From: Planctomycetaceae bacterium UBA4732 | GTDB taxonomy: Bacteria; Planctomycetota; Planctomycetia; Gemmatales; Gemmataceae | Length of the DNA stretch: 15,627 nt | Reading direction: 5' to 3' | NCBI GenBank assembly: GCA_002404095.1 | Contig: DHJA01000242.1 | Span: 5,493 to 21,119 of the forward strand | Shown here: piece by piece, positions 1 to 6,254 of the stretch | How positions within the stretch are numbered: position 1 is the stretch's first letter | Layout: each line of letters begins with the position of its first letter | Notes under the pieces: generated by a model | What the model was told of the DNA's origin: nothing | What the model saw: only the letters and a program-made list of their open reading frames with translations | Database searches by the model: none | Made by a program: the position numbers and the translations under genes

Positions 1-46
1 CTTCGGGTCGCGGCTAAACGAAAATCAACGCGAAGGCATAGTGCAA

Positions 47-706
47 TTATTTACCCGCGCCAAGATCCTTAAACTGAATATCCTTGAAGGTCACTTCCAT
101 GAATGGGAAGCCGGCGTGTAGCTGCCAGCCGATTTTGCCGTCGTCCGGCAGCTTCTCGAAGTCCTCGTCCACGGTGGTTTCGCCGTTGAGCTTGATGGTG
201 ACGTGCTTGCCGACGACCTTGATGGCGTAATCGTTGAAGTCGTCCGCCTTGAGCGTCTTTTTCACCTCGTCGAAGTTGGACGCTTTCATCATGCCGCCGA
301 AATTCTCGCCGTAAAGACTGCCCCAATACGCCTGGCCGATGTCACACTGCGGCCCCGAGGCGGTTAGCTGCTTCGGATCGAGGATCTTGCTGCGGATCTG
401 TACGCCGCTGTTGCCTTCGCCGCCCTTGAGACGGATCTTGAAGCTCAGCTCGAAGTCTTTGTAGCTCTTTTTACCCCAGAGAAAGGTGTTGTGGGTGAGC
501 GCCTTGTCCGCGTAGGCGCCCACGATCGCGCCGTCTTTAACGCTCCAGAATTCGGGCAGCCCCTCCCAGCCGTCGAGGGTCTTGCCGTCGAAGAAGCCGC
601 CGGCCGCGGCCTTATCGGTGGGCTTCTTGGCGTCGTCGGCCCGCGTGGCGGACAAGCCTGCCAGCAATGCCAGCGCAGTCGCGCCGATAAAGAAGGTGTT
701 ACGCAT
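47..706 (-). CDS. Secreted DUF1080 (3-keto-disaccharide hydrolase-like) protein
   Basis: The product is about 219 aa. An N-terminal hydrophobic signal peptide (start MRNTFF, core ATALALLAGL, cleavage expected after ATRA) predicts export. The DUF1080 domain, a concanavalin-like beta-sandwich, fills the rest: the opening motif FFDGKTLDGWEG is followed by WSVKDGAIVG, then NSGVQIRS and GQAYWGSLYG in the middle, and GKIGWQLHAGFPFMEV near the end. The family is heavily expanded in planctomycetes; some members are glycoside-acting 3-keto-disaccharide hydrolases, but the substrate here is unknown. I chose the ATG at 706 over one 18 codons upstream because it directly precedes the signal peptide and has a GGGAG ribosome site about 8 nt before it. 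The gene is divergent from the HisA-like gene across about 100 bp that must hold both promoters. There is no sign it belongs functionally to the C1 genes. Confidence 0.88.
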   Translation of the reverse strand: MRNTFFIGATALALLAGLSATRADDAKKPTDKAAAGGFFDGKTLDGWEGLPEFWSVKDGAIVGAYADKALTHNTFLWGKKSYKDFELSFKIRLKGGEGNSGVQIRSKILDPKQLTASGPQCDIGQAYWGSLYGENFGGMMKASNFDEVKKTLKADDFNDYAIKVVGKHVTIKLNGETTVDEDFEKLPDDGKIGWQLHAGFPFMEVTFKDIQFKDLGAGK

Positions 707-808
707 CGTCGTTCTCCCTGTGGAAAGAAAACCAGTCCGACGACGCTTCGCCGGACGCATCTAGTATCTTGTACGGAACGCGGCGGTTTTGCAAACATCC
801 TGATAACG

Positions 809-1540
809 ATGAGCATTATGCGCATACTTCCCGTGCTAGACCTAATGGGCGGGCAAGTAGTGCGCGGCGTGGCCGGCCGCCGCCTGGAATACCGGCCTAT
901 CGTCAGTTCGTTATGCGCGTCCAGCAAGCCTCTCGACGTGGCGCGGCCTTTCCGCACCCATTTCGGACTGACCACGCTCTACCTCGCCGACCTGGACGCC
1001 ATCGGCGGCGGCGATCCCGCCTTTTCTATTTATTCTGAATTAATAAGCGACGGCTTTTGTCTGTGGATCGACGCTGGCGTAAGTGAAGTGGAGCGCGTGC
1101 ATCTATTAGCCGACGCGGGCGCCGACCGGATCATCGTCGGTTTGGAGACGGCGAGGCCTGACGTGCTTGCGGAAGCCTGCCGCGCGTTCGGCGACCGGAT
1201 CGTCTTCTCTCTCGATCTCAACGGAGGGGCGCCGCTTGGCGACACACTGGCTTGGGGAACCTCGGACGCGGAGATAATCGCGACAAAGGCCGTCGCACTT
1301 GGTGTGCGCCGCCTGATCGTGCTGGACCTGGCGCAAGTTGGCGTAGCAGACGGGACGGGGACCGAGGACTTGTGCGCCCGCCTGAAAGCAGCGCATCCCG
1401 GCCTAGAAATGATCGCCGGCGGCGGCATTCGCGGGTCGGTAGACTTGCACCGACTGCGACATTGCGGAGTCGGAACGGTGCTGATCGCATCGGCGCTGCA
1501 CGACGGCCGACTGACGCGCGCTGATTGGGAAGGGTTATAA
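809..1540 (+). CDS. HisA/HisF-like TIM-barrel protein linked to the methanopterin genes
   Basis: The product is about 243 aa, the size of HisA. The N-terminus MRILPVLDLMGGQVVRGV is the first beta strand of a HisA-type barrel. LYLADLDAIGGGDP, LWIDAGVS and RIVFSLDLNGG follow as successive strands, and the phosphate-binding end is IAGGGIRG, then VLIASALH. This is the HisA-related group (COG1411-like) rather than true histidine-pathway HisA: no other his gene is nearby and the neighbours concern pterins and C1 metabolism. I infer a role in cofactor synthesis, possibly on a phosphorylated sugar or furan intermediate; the reaction is unknown. Two in-frame ATGs (809 and 818) are possible and neither has a good ribosome site. 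The stop lies in the palindrome TTATAA, which also provides the stop of the convergent PTPS gene. Confidence 0.82.
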   Translation: MSIMRILPVLDLMGGQVVRGVAGRRLEYRPIVSSLCASSKPLDVARPFRTHFGLTTLYLADLDAIGGGDPAFSIYSELISDGFCLWIDAGVSEVERVHLLADAGADRIIVGLETARPDVLAEACRAFGDRIVFSLDLNGGAPLGDTLAWGTSDAEIIATKAVALGVRRLIVLDLAQVGVADGTGTEDLCARLKAAHPGLEMIAGGGIRGSVDLHRLRHCGVGTVLIASALHDGRLTRADWEGL

Positions 1541-2029
1541 CGTGCGCAGCTCGCAGGTCGCGGACTGACCAATGCTCTCTTCGACCTCGACCCGCAGGAC
1601 GGCCGGGCGATAACCGTGATAGCGTTGCAGGTCGTCGGCGAGACGGCGGGCGATGTAGGCGGCCAGCAGCTCGGCCGTGGTGTTCTCGATGGGCAGCAAT
1701 ACACAGTCGTCGCGCGGGAAAAGCCATTCGCGGTCGTGATAGTGGACGTGAACCGATCGGCCCTCTTCCTCAACACGAATAAACGGATTGCGCGTGGCCA
1801 GCATCATGCGGTGATCGAGTTCATCCGTGATCGCCTTCGTGCGACTTTTGAGAGCGATAAAGTCGAAGACGTAATGATTAGCGTCCAAATCGCCCTCAAC
1901 TTCGACGCTGGTGCGATAGTTGTGACCGTGCAGCCGTTCGCACTTGTCGCCTTCGTAGCTGATGAAATGACCGCTACAGAAGACAAGATGGTCCTTGGTG
2001 ACGCGGACTTTGTAATGTTCGGTTGGCAT
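1535..2029 (-). CDS. 6-pyruvoyl-tetrahydropterin synthase / QueD family protein
   Basis: The product is 164 aa. The zinc site is visible as H21 (CSGHF) plus H34 and H36 in the signature CERLHGHNY. C30 in CxxxHGH is the catalytic Cys position of PTPS/QueD, and D72-H73 (ELDHRM) and the late Glu pair (VEVEES, 148-153) match the rest of the active site. E31 also creates the ExxHGH spacing described for PTPS-III, the form that can replace dihydroneopterin aldolase in folate synthesis. Because it is transcribed with CitG-like, ATP-grasp and mch genes, I infer a step in the pterin part of the methanopterin cofactor; a queuosine role (QueD) is the alternative. The ATG at 2029 gives the expected N-terminus but has no clear Shine-Dalgarno, so it may rely on read-through from the upstream hicA gene, which stops 21 nt before it. 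Confidence 0.88.
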   Translation of the reverse strand: MPTEHYKVRVTKDHLVFCSGHFISYEGDKCERLHGHNYRTSVEVEGDLDANHYVFDFIALKSRTKAITDELDHRMMLATRNPFIRVEEEGRSVHVHYHDREWLFPRDDCVLLPIENTTAELLAAYIARRLADDLQRYHGYRPAVLRVEVEESIGQSATCELRTL

Positions 2030-2050
2030 GATGATTTCACAATGGAAGCC

Positions 2051-2266
2051 TTACAAGTCACGGGCCTTTAGGCCCGTATGCTTGGCGACGCGGGTCAACA
2101 TCCGCGGCCCGATCTCCGTGTCGTCATGGAAGGCAAACACAAAGTCGGGCCAGCCGACGCGCTCCAAAACTTTGCGCGACCCGCCCGACTGCCGCTTGAC
2201 ATTCCAACCGATTCGCAAGAGGGCGGCCAGCACACGGCGCGCCTTGGTCGCGGGCCAACGGCTCAT
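2051..2266 (-). CDS. hicA: HicA-like toxin, probably catalytically dead (first pair)
   Basis: The product is 71 aa. HicA toxins are small double-stranded-RNA-binding-fold mRNA interferases whose catalytic His sits in a GSH-type motif after the second strand. The fold is recognisable here: helix KARRVLAALLRIGW, strand NVKRQSGGSRKVLE, then WPDFVFAFHD and the closing EIGPRMLTRVAKHTGL. The expected His is absent: the loop reads GGSRKVL where relatives have a Gly-Ser-His stretch. The toxin may therefore be inactive. The start ATG overlaps the stop of the upstream hicB by 4 bp (ATGA), the usual antitoxin-then-toxin coupling. A longer in-frame extension upstream overlaps hicB and was rejected. PTPS follows 21 nt downstream. 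Confidence 0.72.
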   Translation of the reverse strand: MSRWPATKARRVLAALLRIGWNVKRQSGGSRKVLERVGWPDFVFAFHDDTEIGPRMLTRVAKHTGLKARDL

Positions 2267-2469
2267 GGCGCCACCGCAAATACATCCGCCGCTTGCGGCG
2301 CCGGCTCGCCGTGGTCTAGTCGGTCGGCGAGAACTCGCAGGGCGAGCGCTTGTACGCCCCCCACAGCCCGCTCTCGCGTCTGGCCGTAGGCCAGAACGCC
2401 AGGCAATTCGAGGACTTCGGCCAACCAACGGCCGTCGTCCTCTTGTTCCACCTCGACCGTTAGCGGCAT
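2263..2469 (-). CDS. hicB: HicB-like antitoxin (first pair)
   Basis: The product is 68 aa. The HicB partial RNase-H-like fold is visible: strand LTVEVEQEDDGRWLAEV, the family core LPGVLAYGQTRERAV, and the helix VQALALRVLADRL. There is no C-terminal helix-turn-helix or ribbon-helix-helix extension, so it is the short HicB type that neutralises HicA but probably cannot bind an operator by itself. A strong ribosome site, AGGGGAGG, lies 5 nt before the ATG. Its stop overlaps the start of the hicA gene. It is the third gene of a hicBA-hicBA tandem, after the pair at 2546-2931, with a 76-bp gap between the two pairs. Confidence 0.78.
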   Translation of the reverse strand: MPLTVEVEQEDDGRWLAEVLELPGVLAYGQTRERAVGGVQALALRVLADRLDHGEPAPQAADVFAVAP

Positions 2470-2545
2470 ATTATCCTCCCCTAATGAAGTCTATGGCGGA
2501 GCCGTAAGCCAGGACATCATACCCGAGAACCGATAGGAGACTATT

Positions 2546-2728
2546 TTAGGCGCCCAAACCGAGTTGCTTGCGAATCACCTTGCATAACATATCCCCAATT
2601 TCTCGATGACGCGGCACTGGAGCTTTTCGCCCATTGACCGGGTTGCGGTATACATCATGCCGGCCGCCGTATCTGTGCAATAAACATCCGGCCTGCTCTA
2701 GTTCTCGGATGAAGGCTTGCCGTTTCAC
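2546..2728 (-). CDS. hicA: HicA-family toxin (second pair)
   Basis: The product is 60 aa, a normal HicA length. The features are canonical: FIRELEQAGCLLHR, then GGRHDVYRNP with the expected catalytic His in the G-x-H position, the strand KAPVPRHREI, and the C-terminal helix MLCKVIRKQLGL. HicA toxins cleave mRNA when not bound by HicB. The start is GTG and overlaps the stop of the upstream hicB by 4 bp (GTGA), implying translational coupling. Unlike the first-pair HicA it keeps the catalytic residue, so it is probably the only active toxin of the two. Confidence 0.82.
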   Translation of the reverse strand: MKRQAFIRELEQAGCLLHRYGGRHDVYRNPVNGRKAPVPRHREIGDMLCKVIRKQLGLGA

Positions 2729-2931
2729 ACCTCCAACTCCACGGCCTGCCGCTGGGCGGATGGAGGGGCCGGAACTCTATCTTGAGTCACCATCAGGTCG
2801 TAGGCGTCCTGGATGTTCTCCTGAAGCTCCTCCAGCGTCTCGCCCTGACTAAAGACGCCGGGAACCTCCAGAAGTCGGCCGACGTACCATTTGCCGTCCC
2901 GCCAGAACTCAAGCGTAAATTGACCTCGCAT
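2725..2931 (-). CDS. hicB: HicB-like antitoxin (second pair)
   Basis: The product is 68 aa. The HicB signature is clear: FTLEFWRDGKWYVGRL, the core LEVPGVFSQGETLEEL, and the helix QENIQDAYDLMV. It is a short HicB without a DNA-binding extension. I chose the ATG at 2931 because GGGGAG stands 8 nt upstream and the HicB strand begins immediately; an in-frame start 38 codons further upstream would overlap the end of the CitG-like gene and adds unrelated residues. The stop overlaps the GTG start of hicA. The CitG-like gene ends 44 bp upstream, so the TA genes may be co-transcribed with the cofactor genes. Confidence 0.8.
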   Translation of the reverse strand: MRGQFTLEFWRDGKWYVGRLLEVPGVFSQGETLEELQENIQDAYDLMVTQDRVPAPPSAQRQAVELEV

Positions 2932-2975
2932 CTTCACCACTCCCCGAATAATACTCAGGCCGTATTTGGTACATC

Positions 2976-3851
2976 TTAGGCCCGGCTCCACGGGCATTGC
3001 AACGGCAGAACGATTTTCCGCTCGCGCAGCAGCACGAACAAGCACGCCGCGATCATGTCGGCTGTCGTTCCCGGATTTCGCCGGCGCCCTTCGGCCCGCA
3101 GCCAGGCGTCGAGGTCGGCAAAGGCGTCCCGGCCTTTGGGCTTATGCGGCCAGCCCTTGTCGAGTACCGCCCGCGCCCGCATGGCGGATTCCATCGCCTC
3201 GACCGCGCCCCTTTTGCGCGCGATGAGCGTGTCCGGATGGCGCGCCATCAAACAAAGGTGGGTGTAAATAATCGCTCCCTCCAACGATCCAGTTCGTTCC
3301 ATTCCTTCCAATACCGCTGGGACGCCGTCGTCGAACACCTCCCGGAAGCCGTTGGCATACTGGCGGGCGATCAGGTCGCGATCGGCCGCCAGAACCATAA
3401 CTGCCCGCAATGATAGTGTTGGTTCATCCTTAATATCCTGTTTCGAGACTTGTCCCAATCCGCCGGGGTTCGCTAACCGGATCGCCTCGTAAACCAGCCG
3501 CGAATCTTCCACGTCGAGATCGTCAAGTACGCGCACCAATCCCGTGCGCAGATCGGGTTCCGCCGCTGCTTTCGCCAGCGGCGCGACCAACAGCAGGATG
3601 CCGAGATTGCTGTTGGTGCGTACCACCTGCCGGGTTCGCCGCACTCCCTCAAGAACGGTGTGACCAACGCGATGATCCGGCGCGGCGGCCAGGACGGGAG
3701 CGACGGCCGCCGCGCAGGTCAAGAAATCGAGATAAGAGAGATCGTCAAAATCGACAAAGCGATGGACGTTGCCGGGCTTGCGGGCCGTCGCTTCCCAGAT
3801 GCAAGCCAGCTGCGCGTGCAGGCCGATGGTTTCGCGGTCGCGGTCAGTCAA
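2976..3851 (-). CDS. Triphosphoribosyl-dephospho-CoA synthase (CitG)-like protein
   Basis: The product is 291 aa, the CitG/MdcB family size. Family motifs are WEATARKPGNV (K25-V29), RTNSNLGILLLVAPL in the middle, the segment RLANPGGLGQV, and near the C-terminus RRNPGTTADMIAACLFVLL. CitG joins ATP-derived triphosphoribose to dephospho-CoA to make the citrate lyase prosthetic group, but no citrate or malonate lyase genes are present. CitG-like (COG1767) genes commonly accompany H4MPT C1 genes in methylotrophs and planctomycetes, where they are thought to act on a methanopterin or methanofuran precursor; the reaction is unproven. The start is TTG, supported by GGAGG about 9 nt upstream. The TTG lies 8 bp inside the end of the ATP-grasp gene, so the two are coupled. 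Confidence 0.85.
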   Translation of the reverse strand: MTDRDRETIGLHAQLACIWEATARKPGNVHRFVDFDDLSYLDFLTCAAAVAPVLAAAPDHRVGHTVLEGVRRTRQVVRTNSNLGILLLVAPLAKAAAEPDLRTGLVRVLDDLDVEDSRLVYEAIRLANPGGLGQVSKQDIKDEPTLSLRAVMVLAADRDLIARQYANGFREVFDDGVPAVLEGMERTGSLEGAIIYTHLCLMARHPDTLIARKRGAVEAMESAMRARAVLDKGWPHKPKGRDAFADLDAWLRAEGRRRNPGTTADMIAACLFVLLRERKIVLPLQCPWSRA

Positions 3852-4713
3852 GCCGGTACTCCTCCGTGAGGAACCGCACTAGGGCCGTCGCCACATCAAC
3901 GCCGGTGACAGGAGACAACGCCCGCCAGCCCGGCACGGCGTTGACCTCCAGGACGTACCATTCGCCGTCCGGCCCCGGCAGCAGGTCCACGCCGGCCGCC
4001 GAAGCGCCGAGGGCAACGGCCGCGCGCAGGGCCAAACCTTCTTCCTCCGCTCCGATGCGGACCAGTTCGCCGGCGCCGCCCTGGGCGACATTGGTGCGCC
4101 AGTCGCCGCGCGAACGGCGCCGCATAGAGGTCAATACACGGCCGCCGAGTACAAAGACTCGCAAATCCCATCCCGGATGGCGGATAAACTGCTGGACGTA
4201 GAGTACGGCCTGAGTGCGTTCAAGGGTCCGAAAAGTGCGCCATGCCATCTCAGGGTCGGAGACGCGCACCATGCCGCGGCCCTCGGAGCCGAACAACGGC
4301 TTGACGACCACGTCGCCGCCCAACGCGGTGAACGCGTCCAAAGCAGCGTCGGCGTGTTGACATACGATGGTTGGCGGAACGCGCAGGCCGGCCGCCTCCA
4401 ATAAAGCCGTTGCGAGATACTTATCTACGCAAATTTCGACGGCGCGCGGCGGGTTGAGGACGCGGACCCCGGCGGCTTGGATGCGATGCAGTAGGTCCAT
4501 CCGGAAAACGACTTGTTCGAGCGATCCCGGCGGCATGGTACGCACGATGACGCCGTCGAAGCCGGCCAGCGACCCGGCCGGATCGGTCGTGCCGACGCCA
4601 GCGGTGGTGCGACGGAAATCGACGGCGGCCGCGTCATGGCCGAGCGCGGCGGCGGCGCGTTGCAGGTCGCGGACGTGCCAGCCGTCGCCGGCCGAGAGTA
4701 GAGCGATACGCAT
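3844..4713 (-). CDS. RimK/MptN-type ATP-grasp ligase
   Basis: The product is 289 aa. The ATP-grasp fold is visible in order: N-terminal MRIALLSAGDGWHVRDL, the pre-grasp VLNPPRAVEICVDKYLA, the lysine strand VVVKPLFGSEGRGM with its glycine loop, the hinge VLYVQQFI, R and D in GWDLRVFVLGG, and the Mg-binding end LEVNAVPGW. This is the RimK group, whose members add glutamate to proteins or cofactors (MptN on H4MPT, CofF on F420). Bacterial H4MPT is generally reported without the glutamyl tail, so the substrate may instead be a furan cofactor or tyramine-like precursor. Its position between mch and the CitG-like gene supports a cofactor role. The DUF1501 gene ends 18 bp upstream, and no strong ribosome site is visible. 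Confidence 0.86.
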   Translation of the reverse strand: MRIALLSAGDGWHVRDLQRAAAALGHDAAAVDFRRTTAGVGTTDPAGSLAGFDGVIVRTMPPGSLEQVVFRMDLLHRIQAAGVRVLNPPRAVEICVDKYLATALLEAAGLRVPPTIVCQHADAALDAFTALGGDVVVKPLFGSEGRGMVRVSDPEMAWRTFRTLERTQAVLYVQQFIRHPGWDLRVFVLGGRVLTSMRRRSRGDWRTNVAQGGAGELVRIGAEEEGLALRAAVALGASAAGVDLLPGPDGEWYVLEVNAVPGWRALSPVTGVDVATALVRFLTEEYRLD

Positions 4714-4731
4714 GAAATCGTCGTTTTCAGG

Positions 4732-6117
4732 TCACAGAATAGCCCGGATTACCTCGCCGCGGCTGACCGGGAGCGGACGGCCGAGGGCGTCGTGAATCTC
4801 AGCCTCCGGCGAGTAACCGAGGCAATGCAACACCGTCGCCGTCAAATCCTGCGGCGACACCCTCCCCTCGCTCGGATAGGCGCCGTGGCGGTCGGATGAG
4901 CCGTACACCTGGCCGCCTCGGATTCCGCCTCCAGCCAGCGCGACCGAAAAGACGCTGCCCCAATGATCTCGACCCGCCCGGCCGTTGAACCGAGGCGTCC
5001 TGCCGAACTCGGCCATGCAGACGACCAGCGTCTCGTCCAGAAGACCGCGCTGGGCCAAGTCCGCAATTAACTCCGCGAACGCCCGATCCGCGGCCGGGGC
5101 CAGGACGGTTTTTAGCCGCTCACTCTCTCCCGTGTGTGAGTCCCAGCATGGGTTGTCAGAAGGTTCGTCGGGGCCGCGGAACCAGTTCACCTGCACCAAA
5201 CCGACGCCGGCCTCAACCAGCCGCCGCGCCAACAGGCAGCTTTGTCCGAAATGGCTTCGGCCGTACTGTTCGCGCACGGCCGCCGGTTCTCGCCCCAGGT
5301 CGAAGGCGCCTCGCGCCCGTTCTGAGTTTAAGAGATCGAAGCCCTTAGCCCTCACGCGACCAAAGTCATCGGCCATCCCCGCGGACGCCGTCTGGTCGAG
5401 GCGCGCGAGTAAATCGCGGCGCTCTCCGACTCGGCGAGCGGGCACGTCAGCGGCGAAGGAAAATTCAGGAGCGCGTAATTCCGGCCCGCCTGGCTCGCAA
5501 CGGAACAACCAAGGATCGTTGGCTCGGCCGAGAAACCCGGCGTCCTGGCCCGGCCAGACGGAACTATCGGTGTTGAAAATGTGCATCGGCAATCGAACGG
5601 CGGCCGGCAGCCCGCCTTGGTCGCCGCGCAGGCGCCGGACCAACGCGCCGAGATTCGGCCAGTCGTTGGGCGGTCCCGGGTTGGCGTTCTCGTTGTTCAT
5701 CGGAGCGTGCGGAACGCCAGTGAGCATGTAATATCCGCTCGACGAGTGGGCGTTGTCGCCGGTCGAAACGGCCCGGAGCAAACAGAGCTTGTCGGCTTGG
5801 CGGGCCAGTCGTGGCAGGAGCGAGCAGACGCGAACGCCCGGAATGTTGGTATCGGTCGGGCCGAACTCGCCGCGAATATCGGCCGGAGCGTCCGGCTTCG
5901 GGTCCCAAGTGGAGTGTTGGGGAGGGCCGCCCATGAGGAAGAGGATAATGCAGCTCTTCGCCTTGCCGGCCCCGAGGCTTCGCGAAGGCGTCACGGTTCG
6001 CCCACTAAGTAAACCCGGCAAAGACAGGCCCAGCGCGGACAGTCCGCCGACGCGAAGGAACTCGCGGCGGGTGGAACCATCGCACAAGCGGGCGGCTCGG
6101 CCGCGGAAACTTAACAT
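4732..6117 (-). CDS. DUF1501 protein with Tat signal
   Basis: The product is 461 aa. A twin-arginine motif, T16-R-R-E-F-L, is followed by the hydrophobic stretch SALGLSLPGLLSG, predicting Tat export. The body shows typical DUF1501 (alkaline-phosphatase-like, sulfatase-related) motifs: CIILFLMGGPPQHSTWDPKP, then DNAHSSSGYYMLTG, NPCWDSHTGE, LVVCMAEFGRTPRFNGRAGRDHWG, and C-terminal DLTATVLHCLGYSPE. In planctomycetes these proteins are usually paired with DUF1549/DUF1553 cytochrome-like proteins; no partner is seen here. I chose the ATG at 6117 because AGGAGG lies 5 nt upstream; a GTG two codons earlier would overlap that ribosome site. It sits between mch and the ATP-grasp gene, in the same direction, which is an odd place for a secreted protein. 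Its function is unknown. Confidence 0.88.
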   Translation of the reverse strand: MLSFRGRAARLCDGSTRREFLRVGGLSALGLSLPGLLSGRTVTPSRSLGAGKAKSCIILFLMGGPPQHSTWDPKPDAPADIRGEFGPTDTNIPGVRVCSLLPRLARQADKLCLLRAVSTGDNAHSSSGYYMLTGVPHAPMNNENANPGPPNDWPNLGALVRRLRGDQGGLPAAVRLPMHIFNTDSSVWPGQDAGFLGRANDPWLFRCEPGGPELRAPEFSFAADVPARRVGERRDLLARLDQTASAGMADDFGRVRAKGFDLLNSERARGAFDLGREPAAVREQYGRSHFGQSCLLARRLVEAGVGLVQVNWFRGPDEPSDNPCWDSHTGESERLKTVLAPAADRAFAELIADLAQRGLLDETLVVCMAEFGRTPRFNGRAGRDHWGSVFSVALAGGGIRGGQVYGSSDRHGAYPSEGRVSPQDLTATVLHCLGYSPEAEIHDALGRPLPVSRGEVIRAIL

Positions 6118-6159
6118 GCGCACCTCCTGAATGGATGATGCTCGTTAGAGGAAGAGCAT

Positions 6160-6233
6160 AGCGTCTCAGTTTGTCCTATAGGACCTATAGGTCCTATGGG
6201 TCCTATGGAACTTATGGCGCAAACGGAGACGCT
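6160..6233. repeat. Five 9-bp CCTATAGG-like repeats inside a 14-bp inverted repeat
   Basis: Positions 6174-6218 hold five successive 9-mers: TCCTATAGG, ACCTATAGG, TCCTATGGG, TCCTATGGA, ACTTATGGC. CCTATAGG is its own complement, so the array can fold on itself. It is bounded by AGCGTCTCAGTTTG (6160-6173) and CAAACGGAGACGCT (6220-6233), which are reverse complements with one mismatch, giving a long imperfect stem of about 74 bp. The element lies between the mch stop and the DUF1501 start. It could terminate mch transcription, stabilise an mRNA end, bind a regulator, or be a small dispersed repeat. Confidence 0.8.
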
Positions 6234-6254
6234 GTCAAGCAGAAATACATTGTA

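Noticed and set aside
491..808. In-frame upstream extension of the HisA-like gene (349 aa total)
   Set aside because: The extension runs antisense to the DUF1080 gene and its translation resembles no family; the HisA fold starts at MRILPV.
6174..6218. CRISPR array
   Set aside because: The repeats are 9 bp, contiguous and without spacers.
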